Positions 53,801 to 60,078 are shown, counted from the stretch's first letter. The stretch is DNA of 64,000 bases from a bacterium (GCA_029551925.1 JAKPEO010000129.1:1-64000), one strand, 5' to 3'. Translations and numbers: made by a program. Notes: generated by a model not told the origin, from the letters alone.

Positions 53801-55098
53801 GAGATAGTATAATTCCCACTCGCCGATGAATCTGATAAATCCGCCATTGTAATGCCAAAAGGCCCTTGACCCGTATTATAAGACCAATATCTCCTTAAAA
53901 AATCAGCCCATTTGGAATCGTTACCAAATTGTATAGCATTTGTATAAACTGGATTGTAAATATTTTCAGGAAAAAATATTGCTACGCCATAAAAATTAGG
54001 TCCGGCTTTTGCCGTCCGTCGCTCGATTATAAAATCATCTATTGCCGCTTTTACTGCGGAAGCAGCTCCTGATAATGAAGGAATATTCGCGCTTATTAAA
54101 TTCGCAAAATGATATAAATCTATACCTGTATTATTTGGATAATCATCTTGGTCGTCCATTTCTTGAACATTTTGACGAGCTTGCTTAATTTTTAGCCATT
54201 CATTTGAATTTATTAGAGCATCGCTAAAATTGTCTATCGCTGTTTTTAACGCTGATATTTTATCAACTTTAAATGCCGCTTGCGTTACACCTTCACTATA
54301 GTTTGAATCATATTCGATTACTACATTAGCAGCAAATGAATCTGCTTTGATATTCGCCGCGCCGCTAATATAATTTAATACAGGAGTATAAGGCCAGCCG
54401 CCGCCAGGTTCAGTAATTTGCGAGGCAATTACTACATTTACAAATTCCTTAACTTCATAAACTACTTCTACCATTCCAGCAAGACATATATCAAAACCAA
54501 TAACATCAAATTTTATTCCTTCGCTGTTTAATTGCTGCAATGCTTGGCGGAATTCAGGCATTTTCATACCAGGATGTCCGGGCGTGCCGTCATCCCAAAT
54601 TAATGCTTTGGTTAGTTTTGGTAAATCAGCAACTTGATTGTTTTGTCTTCTCCGCCAGCCGCCGCCATGATTCCACATTACTAATATATAACTATCAGCA
54701 GGATAATTTGTAATAGCCCAGCGAACAAATTTCACTAATTCTTGCGTATCAGCCATATTTACTTCACGGCCTCCACCTTGACCATCACCCCAATCGCTTA
54801 TCGCGTTCGCTTCAGTGGGCTGCATATCTTTTGTTATAAAAAATCTGTGAGTTTTAGTCCAATTGTCATATAAATCTGATTCGCCTACTGTTCTGTCAAA
54901 TTGAACGACTATATTGATAGTATCATTCGAGCCAATCTCAGCCATTTCCATAAAATCTGTGATACCATCGCCTTCTAAATTATTATCCCCGTCTAAATAG
55001 ACCATAAATGTCCATTTTTTTTGAGCATATAAATTTAGCGGAAATATCACTAAAAAGATTAGAAAAAAGAATAATACTTTTATTTTTTTATTTTGCAT
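44845..55098 (-). CDS. Giant secreted protein with tandem clostripain (C11) domains, second one inactive, Ig/FN3 stalk and FlgD/T9SS-like C-terminus
   Basis: 3417 residues. The signal peptide is 'VLFFFLIFLVIFPLNLYA'. C11 domain 1 (about 27-410) has the dyad His in 'MWNHGGGW' (near 143) and Cys in 'GFDICLAGMVE' (near 204). A jelly-roll-like module follows ('GDGYFIDDIKIWA'), then two about 130-residue repeats (start 'IKGEQNSPVLIADI' and 'LRGDTNVTVMALKV'). C11 domain 2 (about 950-1320) aligns closely but reads 'IWNRLISK' and 'GFDAPIAGTIE', so both catalytic residues are lost. After that come a second jelly-roll, about eight Ig/FN3-like units, a cadherin-like unit ('NDTPSIISTPVLNAVVNRQYSY'), FN3, and the C-terminus 'VYPNPFIPSKNDKHG...ASGWYLYLVNK'. 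It is the first gene of the minus-strand operon. Likely surface-anchored or released; cargo of the PorV-like partners by inference. Confidence 0.85.
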   Translation of the reverse strand: MQNKKIKVLFFFLIFLVIFPLNLYAQKKWTFMVYLDGDNNLEGDGITDFMEMAEIGSNDTINIVVQFDRTVGESDLYDNWTKTHRFFITKDMQPTEANAISDWGDGQGGGREVNMADTQELVKFVRWAITNYPADSYILVMWNHGGGWRRRQNNQVADLPKLTKALIWDDGTPGHPGMKMPEFRQALQQLNSEGIKFDVIGFDICLAGMVEVVYEVKEFVNVVIASQITEPGGGWPYTPVLNYISGAANIKADSFAANVVIEYDSNYSEGVTQAAFKVDKISALKTAIDNFSDALINSNEWLKIKQARQNVQEMDDQDDYPNNTGIDLYHFANLISANIPSLSGAASAVKAAIDDFIIERRTAKAGPNFYGVAIFFPENIYNPVYTNAIQFGNDSKWADFLRRYWSYNTGQGPFGITMADLSDSSASGNYTISWTAGKDADSLKYYRLTEYRNAELIFSDNAENFNNWTNSGFSLNALHKKQGSYSFSSGSGYNQTKQITSGAIELPSTKSILMTYWCYSDNAGDNGGLKVNGINIDSISDKSISEEYRVVDLTQFAGQRVNLEFYNTFNNELGFDGDGYFIDDIKIWAYSGASFISQTISPSADSYQISDKAAGRYLYTIEGQDNQNNWGGVYGFKSISVPRCDVVIIDSAVQTENVIKGEQNSPVLIADITTYLDYDTITNFAIKNLGNANNADISKVKLWLAPNRNRAQFVGDEIFISNLEWNAGQAQWDTSAANLLPLVSGAARIIVTIDINSNANVNDTFVASVPQNTIASVRAPVGPATNKNESAIKTIQETYLKITKISELQSADVLRGDTNVTVMALKVIGNIPSDTITNFVVKNNGVMTNSDLDNVKLWFDADGDLRWSANDTYIGILNWNAAQSQWDTNSANIRLLSGVANILITIDINSNATFNRDFQALVQINSCTAQIIGTGPDTDLLNSGKFTLRSGKKWTVLVYINADNVTEADALVDFLEIAEVGSNNDMNIVAQLDRTPGNSTDYGDWEKTHRFYITQNMTPTETNAISNWGDGTGGREVNMADSNVLLDFINWTKNNYPADSYMLVIWNRLISKAVWRNNQQKTSVKRSIVTDWTYDGNGPVTMRMADFKAALEQSGIKFDVIGFDAPIAGTIEAAYDLKDLAYYMTASSKNIPAGGWPYNTILTSLKNNINTYTAANLASQIVERHFYKYSEAYENEEFVHAAYNLSAVQNLFDRINTFADELVKSQNDMAVAANIRADIVSNPQEIEDEDGPGDEPGSVDLYFYMNEFSSQSLSAAANLLANNVKSAIDAFVINRRSNPNATSEDYVNCRFVSIYFPFEYYNPVYSKVSTLGKNNKWSEFLRYFWTSKDQGPYNLQMAELSSTIPDSTLIINWSGVKDIDGISAYLLERYNNVNLLFSDNAEQGGANWILNGFSLTTKYKKSGQYSFASGEGFNTTKTMRTSAPINLPAGKKILLTYWYYADILNGDSATIAISADANNWLELKSYYDREISEEYETIDLSDSAGQSVYLRFSYGLNENLQFDGEGFFVDDIKIISYDDKISFAELSGGASAYTDTGLTPANYMYTISAKDSQNYYSDPQGFYIVNVNYAIDTPYINTISIYSGSMPNYYWTNDTPLIIADSTIAAGTTYFNGNYSQSLTFEIDWSSLSQKKLILGSNNFGNTNVSTTSAPWRLTYNNVSGAADTQITITVENYQSKTDTALIYMISDTFAPTIALQQPNNDSAILNNLIEFQWSSASDDKSGIKHYLLEISRQANFSEIDTQLIISNTANTTTVLVNQGEYYWRARLVDNVDNISSATNSETRAFRVDYTAPQINSVYVKTNTNDSLYVDKLGILANNEDTIIINGNKNLSLIFDIIWSDNIGQSKVSGSNNYGMSPEDTNGADSWILQYNISANSGDTVIYLYAIDKNNNQTSYKINIKEDKTAPAVVSLLQPVNNANITDDTYFIWSISTDALAGVRYYKIEIYSDILFNEGNLIYSEITANTTIPMPYSDLYPDTYFWRVVAYDNVLNYDTDITYNTFILANKLPKILRISAEANDGDFTYGNAKPYYTIAGNSIGDYVFSLKPSKSDTIYYNNSNLAGDSVGGQWYLEIPLSIKWSNGDNPTGDTLAYSAAFATNAGTFTYSAVEHDRTDTIIYRIPRNTYSRVEVSIIVYDSNDGDSDYYTIYFVQDTFVQLVNLTSPANDIYLSDTRVRFEFNNITDTVNIKKYYLLISSSPDFSTIFFITEISADTNTITADLSVSENKYYWTIAAEDNISNLNPFYYTNTNAINFDFTAPIIQEVTITSTEPSYSAYWNNQPLTNINLDTTYIDTIYINGNHSMNLSIKVKVSDNNFYSIYYAAAYNSNGYTSYTSNYTYNYVNIGVLRGDTIITIIATDKAGLKDTFYIQIKEDTVFSPTPATLLYPGYNYANAEYNELLRWSAAYDSLSGLKKYIIYADTLATFSNNFYLETTDTMARLSQVIDTSLLREGDWIYWKVSNIDNVGNVYQTEDYRFRLRFDMTAPNVYDIIPANGSVVPSANPIISVKFDDAYGIDVNSILFYVNGVRIIDELEIIDDYMLVYSAGDFAHGETVNIEFYVRDINNNGIWQNWSFMPKYKTPIVEITAPQDNINTSAQTILVTGTCENLFTGDSIFIYLNNELKTAIYANPDTALKFNWQYNLTIGMPGDELKVVAIDKFNQQAADTITINYFKILTGGETDYLSIWEDSQTYTLLTSTINETNIIWSASAGQNLQTTFYKNNNDTYLIITPRADFTGNDTLLLTLIYENNQNKIFTDTKLITVNVRNINDTPSIISTPVLNAVVNRQYSYLVIASDSDINYVGDTLTYTLLTAPANMTITKLTNTTARIDWTPAESQVGANTITVRVRDNNNAFVLQTFVVDVTYRPKPVYNLTAQVNNLNISLNWTLLNDTTITNYSVFIVNYASGLNAINLDNPYTTVDSQTNNVTLNNLAPNNEYLITVLSLNKNNVYADTAQSGYVVVDPRQNNGALVETKINLVNGFKVYGDKILFNVNIEKGQYTDLSKVLLQYRKLGNVNWDTMILNNSSNPINTNRTIPDNKLSVEWNIANLQKNTAYLIRSVATDRTNISEPNPISIMAYIINDLQNADYYTRTETQAVVVYQKIFTDINGTNKVIASAQGINSIDSSAIKTQIEAFIPNTAFSANANNFAPITLTILPPDKLANFNSALTVDPYGLRNPNFVVIIDTIAQITNPPTIQNILTTGEQTDLDTDVILRLYYQDEDNDGWIDNAVRPKINENWQTVWYRENITEPWRKLDNSAIINRSTDKNYIEFKTRHFTMFMLAPNTDPRNLDNSFDDFIVYPNPFIPSKNDKHGVPYSPGDRRSGIIFEGINYGTKIEIYTLKGQLVKKFINTNPEKFEWQWDTRNNSGTEVASGWYLYLVNKNGNKFTGKLAIIR

Positions 55099-55135
55099 AT
55101 TTTATTTTTGTATTTGCAAACAAATATATTTTTTA

Positions 55136-55164
55136 ATTATATTGTATTTTCTGTTTTTATTCAA
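55136..55164 (-). promoter_or_regulatory. Promoter of the giant-protein operon
   Basis: On the minus strand: TTGAAT (55164-55159), 17-base spacer, perfect TATAAT (55141-55136), with a leader of about 30 bases to ATG 55098. The leader is A-rich and has no Shine-Dalgarno. It sits in the 74-base gap after plsY. Confidence 0.5.
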
Positions 55165-55172
55165 GATTTTTT

Positions 55173-55760
55173 TTATTTAATTTTTTTTTCTTCGCCTTTT
55201 ATTAACCTTTCGATATTTTTTTTATGCTTCACTATAATTAATAATGCCAAGATTATAGAAAATATTTGCAATTTCATTGGATGCTTGAAAAAAAATATTA
55301 TTATTGGATAACTTATAGCCGCTATAATAGAGCCTAATGAAACTATATGTGTAATAGCAAATACTGCGATAAATACAATTAATGTAAAAATAGTTTCTAT
55401 CGGAGTAAATGCTAATAAAAAACCAGCAGCGCTCGCTACGCCTTTGCCGCCGCTAAATTTTAAAAATATCGTGAATATATGACCTATTACTACAAAAGCG
55501 CCGCTGATTAACTGCTCATTAAAACTATCATTAAATATTTTTTTGACAATATATACAGGAATAAAGCCCTTCAACATATCTAATATTAAAGTAATAATGC
55601 CCCACCGCGCGCCGAGCACACGAAAGACATTTGTGGCGCCTACATTACCGCTTCCGAAATTACGAATATCTATTTTTTTGACTAAATTTCCGATAATATA
55701 AGCAGTAGGAATGCTGCCTATTAAATACGAACAAATTGCTACAATAAAATTATTAATCAT
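55173..55760 (-). CDS. plsY: Glycerol-3-phosphate acyltransferase PlsY
   Basis: Inner-membrane enzyme that transfers the acyl group from acyl-phosphate to glycerol-3-phosphate, first step of phospholipid synthesis. Conserved blocks: 'GSIPTAYIIGNLVKKIDIRNFGSGNVGATNVFR' at the N-terminus, 'LDMLKGFIPVYI', and 'GHIFTIFLKFSGGKGVASAAGFLL'. 195 residues with about five helices is typical. plsX is not adjacent. It has its own promoter and is divergent from rsmB; the giant-protein operon follows on the same strand after its own promoter. Confidence 0.95.
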   Translation of the reverse strand: MINNFIVAICSYLIGSIPTAYIIGNLVKKIDIRNFGSGNVGATNVFRVLGARWGIITLILDMLKGFIPVYIVKKIFNDSFNEQLISGAFVVIGHIFTIFLKFSGGKGVASAAGFLLAFTPIETIFTLIVFIAVFAITHIVSLGSIIAAISYPIIIFFFKHPMKLQIFSIILALLIIVKHKKNIERLIKGEEKKIK

Positions 55761-55790
55761 ATAAAAAAGTGTAAAAATATTTTTTTATCA

Positions 55791-55819
55791 ATTTTAGTTA
55801 AAACTTTAATTTTTTTCAA
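55791..55819 (-). promoter_or_regulatory. Minus-strand promoter of plsY
   Basis: TTGAAA (55819-55814), 17-base spacer, TAAAAT (55796-55791) on the minus strand, about 30 bases before the plsY ATG. Confidence 0.4.
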
Positions 55820-55841
55820 GATTTTTTTAAAAAAAAATTAT

Positions 55842-55870
55842 TTGCTTTATTTTATAGATATTAGTATAAT
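55842..55870 (+). promoter_or_regulatory. Plus-strand promoter of rsmB
   Basis: Weak -35 TTGCTT, 17-base spacer and perfect TATAAT. The rsmB ATG (55881) is 10 bases after the -10 box with no Shine-Dalgarno, so this transcript would also be nearly leaderless. Confidence 0.4.
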
Positions 55871-55880
55871 ATTAATTTAT

Positions 55881-57326
55881 ATGCAAAAAGCAAAAAAAAA
55901 AATAAAAAAAAAATGTATAAAAATTGAATTTTCTAACCGTAAACCAAATAACTTTCGCGAGAGCGTTTTTGATATTCTGCATTTTATTTTTGAAAATAAT
56001 TATTTTGAAATAAAAAATTGTGCTTATCATTATTTTCAAAAATATAATATTCAAGATTTTCAATATAAAGCAGCAGTTCGTAATATAATTGCCGGAGTAT
56101 TTAGAAACTATATATTTGTTGAATATATAGCTAATAACTATTGTGCGCTTCCACCAAAAGAATATACTTCTAACAAAAAAGCAGTGTTATTTGCTGGAAT
56201 ATATGAAATTTTATTCGGCAAAGAACCAGCATACGCGGTAGTTAATGAAAATGTTAATATTGCCAAATCTCGCATATCGCCAAAATTTGCTGGATTTATT
56301 AATGCCGTATTAAAAAAAATCTCTGATGCTAAACATAAAATTTTTATAGCGCGTACTAATCTCAATATTTCAATAAAATATTCAATTCCGGACATAATAT
56401 TAAAAAATATCGCGCAAAATGATTTTTGTAAAAAAAATATAAATGATATTCTCTTGGCGTATAATCATTCACCGCATTATTATATCAATATTAACAGAAT
56501 TAAAGAAAAAAATATTGACTTTAAAAAATCGCTTACACAAGATAATATTGAATTTTTAGAAATAAGTAAATCTATTGGCTTTCCAATAAAAATTACGAAA
56601 TTATCAAAAAATATAAATGCCATAGAACTAATAAAAAATAATCAGGCATATATTCAAGATTTATCATCTTTCATCTGCTCGCAAATTATTGCTGATGAAT
56701 TAGAAAAATTAGAAGTAATGATTGATTTTTGTGCTGCGCCCGGCTTAAAAACTATTTCTATTATAAATCTACTTAAAAACAAAAATAAAAAAATTGTTCT
56801 TTGCGATATTGATGCTACTCGTTTAAAAATAACAAAAGAAAATATTACTAACTTGATATCAGATAAAAAAATATTGAATAATATACAAATAATACAATCA
56901 GATGCGCTTACTCATATTTTTGATTTAAAACATTCAAAAAAAAAATATTTGTTTTATGTTGACGCGCCTTGCACTGGCACAGGTATAATCAGCAGATATC
57001 CAGAAATGCTGATGTTTAAAAACCAAAATGATATAGATGAACTTTCAAAAACGCAATATATGTTGCTGTCCAAACAAATAAAACTATCCCCACCCAATAC
57101 GATTTTTGTATATTCAGTATGCTCAATTACCTATAAAGAAACCTTTGAAATAATAGAAAAATTAAAACAAAATCATAAAAATATTGAATTATTACCTATT
57201 TCTATTGATTTAAAAAATAATTTTAATTTGCCGATAAAATATCAATTGACTGACAACGGTTTATTATTCATTCCGCAGAAAGATATAATTGATGGGTTCT
57301 TTATTTCAAAATTTTTAGTTAAATAA
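55881..57326 (+). CDS. rsmB: 16S rRNA (cytosine-5) methyltransferase RsmB-like
   Basis: Methylates C967 (E. coli numbering) of 16S rRNA. The N-terminal NusB-like helical domain (about 25-150) includes 'NIIAGVFRNYIFVEYIANNY' and 'EILFGKEPAYAVVNENVNIAK'. The catalytic domain follows with SAM motif 'MIDFCAAPGLKTISII', motif IV 'VDAPCTGTGIISRYPEM' and motif VI 'VYSVCSITYKE', so both catalytic cysteines are present. ATG 55881 is chosen over the track TTG at 55842, because that TTG lies in the promoter and the basic N-terminus 'MQKAKKKIKKK' follows the ATG. 481 residues is a little longer than E. coli RsmB (429). It converges with the next gene. Confidence 0.88.
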   Translation: MQKAKKKIKKKCIKIEFSNRKPNNFRESVFDILHFIFENNYFEIKNCAYHYFQKYNIQDFQYKAAVRNIIAGVFRNYIFVEYIANNYCALPPKEYTSNKKAVLFAGIYEILFGKEPAYAVVNENVNIAKSRISPKFAGFINAVLKKISDAKHKIFIARTNLNISIKYSIPDIILKNIAQNDFCKKNINDILLAYNHSPHYYININRIKEKNIDFKKSLTQDNIEFLEISKSIGFPIKITKLSKNINAIELIKNNQAYIQDLSSFICSQIIADELEKLEVMIDFCAAPGLKTISIINLLKNKNKKIVLCDIDATRLKITKENITNLISDKKILNNIQIIQSDALTHIFDLKHSKKKYLFYVDAPCTGTGIISRYPEMLMFKNQNDIDELSKTQYMLLSKQIKLSPPNTIFVYSVCSITYKETFEIIEKLKQNHKNIELLPISIDLKNNFNLPIKYQLTDNGLLFIPQKDIIDGFFISKFLVK

Positions 57327-57334
57327 TTTTTACG

Positions 57335-58708
57335 CTAAAATTTACCAAATACGAAATTTAATATTTTTTTTATTTTTAAAAGCAATTTGAAAACTATACG
57401 CGATTTTATTCTTGTCAAATCTGCATTTAAAAAATTAATTTCTGTTTCTTTTTGTTTTATTAATTCGTCTCGCAATTTTAGTTCTTCTTGATATTTTGAT
57501 TTTTCGATTTCTGCTTTTTTTTGAAATTTTAAAATTATTTCTGATTGATTGTAAATTGTATCAGCAGAAAAAATAAAATAATTTTTTGTCTTTTTAGTTT
57601 TAAAGGGATTATTACAATATACAGATAAACTTTGCGTCGCTATTTTATTATTTAATTTTTCTAAAATTATATTTTGCGCATTTTTGCCTTTTATCGCGCA
57701 AATTTGAGGATTAGCATTAATTTCTTCAAGCACGCGCAAAAGCGCATTTTTATTTTTTGAATCTATCACCCACCCAGCGTCATAGTCTTTGATAATAGCG
57801 GCAAAATACATTTGTTCTGTATATATTACAGGTAAAGCATTTGCAAAATACGCGGCTGTTCGAGTAGTAGTTGCTAACAATCTTTCAGTATTAAGTATAT
57901 ATAATTCTACTGCTACTGATGCGGTTTGGTAATGTTTCATTAATTCATCGTATGCAATTAATCCATATTGTCTAACAGATTTATATTTATCTAAATATTC
58001 CAATTTTTTATTTTCATTAGAATAAATAAATGAATCGCAAAATATTTTTAAGATACCGCCTTGACTGTCGAGATATTCTGCGATAATTTTTAAATTTTCA
58101 CCGTAATCTTGCCAATGCCATAACACTCCGCCAAATATATATTCAGGAATTTGCGGATATGTTCTTTTTGAATTATCAGCTAAATTACAACTCGGAGGAC
58201 AAATGATAATCATATCTTTTTCTAACGACTGTCCGCTTAAAAATAACCACGACATAACATAATATTTTTGTCTGTCGTTAGAACAAAGAAAAAAATCTGC
58301 TTTATTTAATGCCGCTATCTTTTTAGAAGTAAATGGCAAATCATCGATTTCTTTAGAAAATGTGTTTTCTAAAAGTAATGACCCGTTTAAATCAGCGCCA
58401 ATAAAATATTTATTTATTATATATTCATTTTTCAAACCAAGCAATAAAGTCCACGGCGAGAAAATTATTATATCTGGTTTTACTTTTTCGATTATATCGT
58501 CATAATAATAATTATGTAAATATTCTATTAAATTCTGCGGCGGCTTGTTTTTTAATTTGTGATAATTATCAACTAAAAACGAAAAAACTACGCTGTGCCC
58601 GTGTTCAGTCAAACCTTGTGCTAAATTTTCAATACGCACGCCGCGACCGCCAGTCGGACTCCCTTCAAAACTTATAAATTCTGTTGTTATTATTAATATT
58701 TTACTCAT
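57335..58708 (-). CDS. Glycosyltransferase family 4-like with C-terminal coiled coil
   Basis: GT-B fold enzyme. The N-terminal 'ILIITTEFISFEGSPTGGRGVRIENLAQGL' contains the glycine-rich acceptor-side loop of GT4 enzymes. The donor half is less canonical: 'ATTTRTAAYFANALPVIYTE' replaces the usual EX7E region, so activity on a normal donor is less certain. Residues about 395-440 are charged heptads ('KAEIEKSKYQEELKLRDELIKQKE') predicting a coiled coil, followed by a hydrophobic basic tail that may bind membrane or a partner. 457 residues. It is isolated from the main glycan cluster and faces a gene graveyard upstream. It could finish the same polysaccharide or glycosylate a protein. Confidence 0.75.
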   Translation of the reverse strand: MSKILIITTEFISFEGSPTGGRGVRIENLAQGLTEHGHSVVFSFLVDNYHKLKNKPPQNLIEYLHNYYYDDIIEKVKPDIIIFSPWTLLLGLKNEYIINKYFIGADLNGSLLLENTFSKEIDDLPFTSKKIAALNKADFFLCSNDRQKYYVMSWLFLSGQSLEKDMIIICPPSCNLADNSKRTYPQIPEYIFGGVLWHWQDYGENLKIIAEYLDSQGGILKIFCDSFIYSNENKKLEYLDKYKSVRQYGLIAYDELMKHYQTASVAVELYILNTERLLATTTRTAAYFANALPVIYTEQMYFAAIIKDYDAGWVIDSKNKNALLRVLEEINANPQICAIKGKNAQNIILEKLNNKIATQSLSVYCNNPFKTKKTKNYFIFSADTIYNQSEIILKFQKKAEIEKSKYQEELKLRDELIKQKETEINFLNADLTRIKSRIVFKLLLKIKKILNFVFGKF

Positions 58709-58763
58709 ATTTTAAATAACAATTTTATATAATAATTTTTAAAAAATCAATTTTTAAATGTAT

Positions 58764-58940
58764 TTATTTTTCTATTATTCCGCCAAAAATCAAAAGATCA
58801 TCAATATACCAACTACTATTTGACCAGGAGTAATAGATTTTTGCTGAGTATAAAATTTTATTTGTATATTGTCATTATCTATTATTATGACTTTATTGAC
58901 GACGCTGTAAATAAAACAGAATAAAAAATTATTTTCGTTT
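58764..58940 (-). pseudogene. C-terminal remnant of a surface protein (jelly-roll-like end)
   Basis: Read on the minus strand without an initiator, the frame gives '...KIYYSWSNSSWYIDDLLIFGG' followed by a stop at 58764. The 'WYIDD.LIFG' ending matches the last strands of jelly-roll/LamG-like modules, such as the 'YFIDDIKIWA' ends in the giant C11 protein. An in-frame stop lies about 58 codons upstream. It is short, so the call is tentative. Confidence 0.35.
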
Positions 58941-59058
58941 TATTCACAAGCGTCTTTAATAATGCTGACAAGTTATTAAGAATCAATTGAATGACTCGTT
59001 TTAGTTGTTCACATTTTTTTGTATAATTATAATCATTAGTTATATATTTTTATTATTT

Positions 59059-59307
59059 ATGCGAAATATGGGTATTTGTGCTATCTATCTTAAAAAAAGA
59101 AAAACAATCTATAATAAAAGTAATAAAATTTATCCGTATCTTTGGCGCGGTTTGAAAATAATAAGGCAAAATCAAGTTTGGGTGGCAGATATCACATATA
59201 TAATACTAACTCAAGGTTTTTGTTATTTAGTTGTTATTATAGATATTTTCAGCAGAAAAATTTTAAGTTATAAAATTTTAAATTCGTTTGATTTTTTTTT
59301 GTATTGA
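59059..59307 (+). mobile_element. IS3-family transposase (OrfB) fragment
   Basis: About 80 residues match the start of the integrase core of IS3/IS150-type OrfB: 'MRNMGICAIY', 'KIYPYLWRGLKI', then 'NQVWVADITYI' with the first catalytic Asp, and 'FCYLVVIIDIFSRKILSYK' with the second-strand region. The frame stops at 'LNSFDFFLY', well before the second Asp and Glu of the DDE triad. Sequence before 'MRNMG' is unrelated hydrophobic low-complexity, so both ends are lost. The track ORF from 59005 includes that unrelated lead. No terminal inverted repeats were found. It is a dead relic of an insertion. Confidence 0.8.
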
Positions 59308-59449
59308 CTTTTCAGTCCACTATTTTTTTATTATTCTCCCAAGCCATTATTTTTTTAAATCTTTATATTTTGGGGATTTATTACCCGCAATTTTATTTTC
59401 CGTAAATAGTATATTCTGTCCGGGATATTTTTTGCAAAAAAAATAAATC

Positions 59450-59501
59450 TTGACAAAATCCAAATATTTAAGTATATTACTAATTGAAAATGATTTTCAA
59501 T
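59450..59501 (+). promoter_or_regulatory. fur promoter with overlapping palindromic operator (Fur/PerR-type box)
   Basis: TTGACA (59450-59455), exact 17-base spacer, TATATT (59473-59478). At the predicted start site lies a perfect palindrome, ATTGAAAA-TGA-TTTTCAAT (59483-59501), of Fur-box size and composition. The RBS AAGGAGGT (59508-59515) and ATG 59519 follow. Binding there would block RNA polymerase, so negative autoregulation is predicted. Confidence 0.7.
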
Positions 59502-59518
59502 TTCTTTAAGGAGGTATT

Positions 59519-59995
59519 ATGGGGTGCAAAAAACATTTAGGCTGGCGGGGAATGCTTAAAAAATGCGGCTGTAAAATGACAAAACCGCGCGAAATAATTT
59601 TAGAACATCTTTCAAAAAATTGTAAGCATTTAACCGTAGAAGATATTTATTTTGCATTAAAAAACAAATCACATGATATTGGATTAACTACAGTTTATAG
59701 AACTCTTGAACTTATGGTTCAAAACGGTATTCTAAATAAATTTGATATTGGCGACGGCAAATCAAGATATGAATTAGCTTTTGAAACAAACAGTAAAGAT
59801 CATCATCATCATTTGGTTTGTTGTAAGTGCGGTTTAATAATCAATTATAATGATTTTATAGACGAAGAAATACAGTTGCTTAAAAAAGTTGAAAAGGAAT
59901 TATCAGAAAAACATAACTTTAAAATATTAAATCATATAATTCAATTTCAGGGAGTTTGTTCCAACTGTGCAAAAAAAAATGAAGAAACGAATTAA
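59519..59995 (+). CDS. fur: Fur-family metalloregulator (Fur/PerR type)
   Basis: DNA-binding repressor sensing Fe(II) or peroxide. The winged helix is at about 15-95 ('MTKPREIILEHLS', recognition helix 'GLTTVYRTLELMVQNGIL'). The metal region 'DHHHHLVCCKCGLI' holds histidine ligands and the first CxxC. The second CxxC is at the C-terminus ('GVCSNCAKK'), giving a structural zinc site. The N-terminus is unusual: a 20-residue Cys-containing extension ('MGCKKHLGWRGMLKKCGCKM'), with cysteines at positions 3, 16 and 18. RBS AAGGAGGT and the upstream palindrome support this start. Fur versus PerR cannot be decided by eye. It heads a cluster of DUF5320, MinD-ferredoxin and cysteine desulfidase genes and may control them. 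Confidence 0.88.
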   Translation: MGCKKHLGWRGMLKKCGCKMTKPREIILEHLSKNCKHLTVEDIYFALKNKSHDIGLTTVYRTLELMVQNGILNKFDIGDGKSRYELAFETNSKDHHHHLVCCKCGLIINYNDFIDEEIQLLKKVEKELSEKHNFKILNHIIQFQGVCSNCAKKNEETN

Positions 59996-60078
59996 AATGA
60001 ATGAAAAAAATGTAAGGAAATTTTTATATACTATAAATTTGTTATTAAAAATATCTTTTAAAAAAGGAGGTGAAAAAA

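Larger units (their letters stand above)
58709..59518. other. Gene-poor interval of decayed sequence upstream of fur
   Basis: About 800 bases without an intact gene. It holds a 3' remnant of a surface protein on the minus strand (58764-58940), an IS3-family transposase fragment on the plus strand (59059-59307), and the promoter-operator of fur (59450-59501). I saw no terminal inverted repeats, target duplication, attachment site or tRNA piece in it. The rest is AT-rich sequence with no structure I can support. Confidence 0.6.

Noticed and set aside
59005-59058. Hydrophobic lead of the IS3 transposase ORF
   Set aside because: 'FFCIIIIISYIFLLF' is low-complexity AT-rich sequence with no counterpart in IS3 OrfB; family similarity begins at 'MRNMG'.
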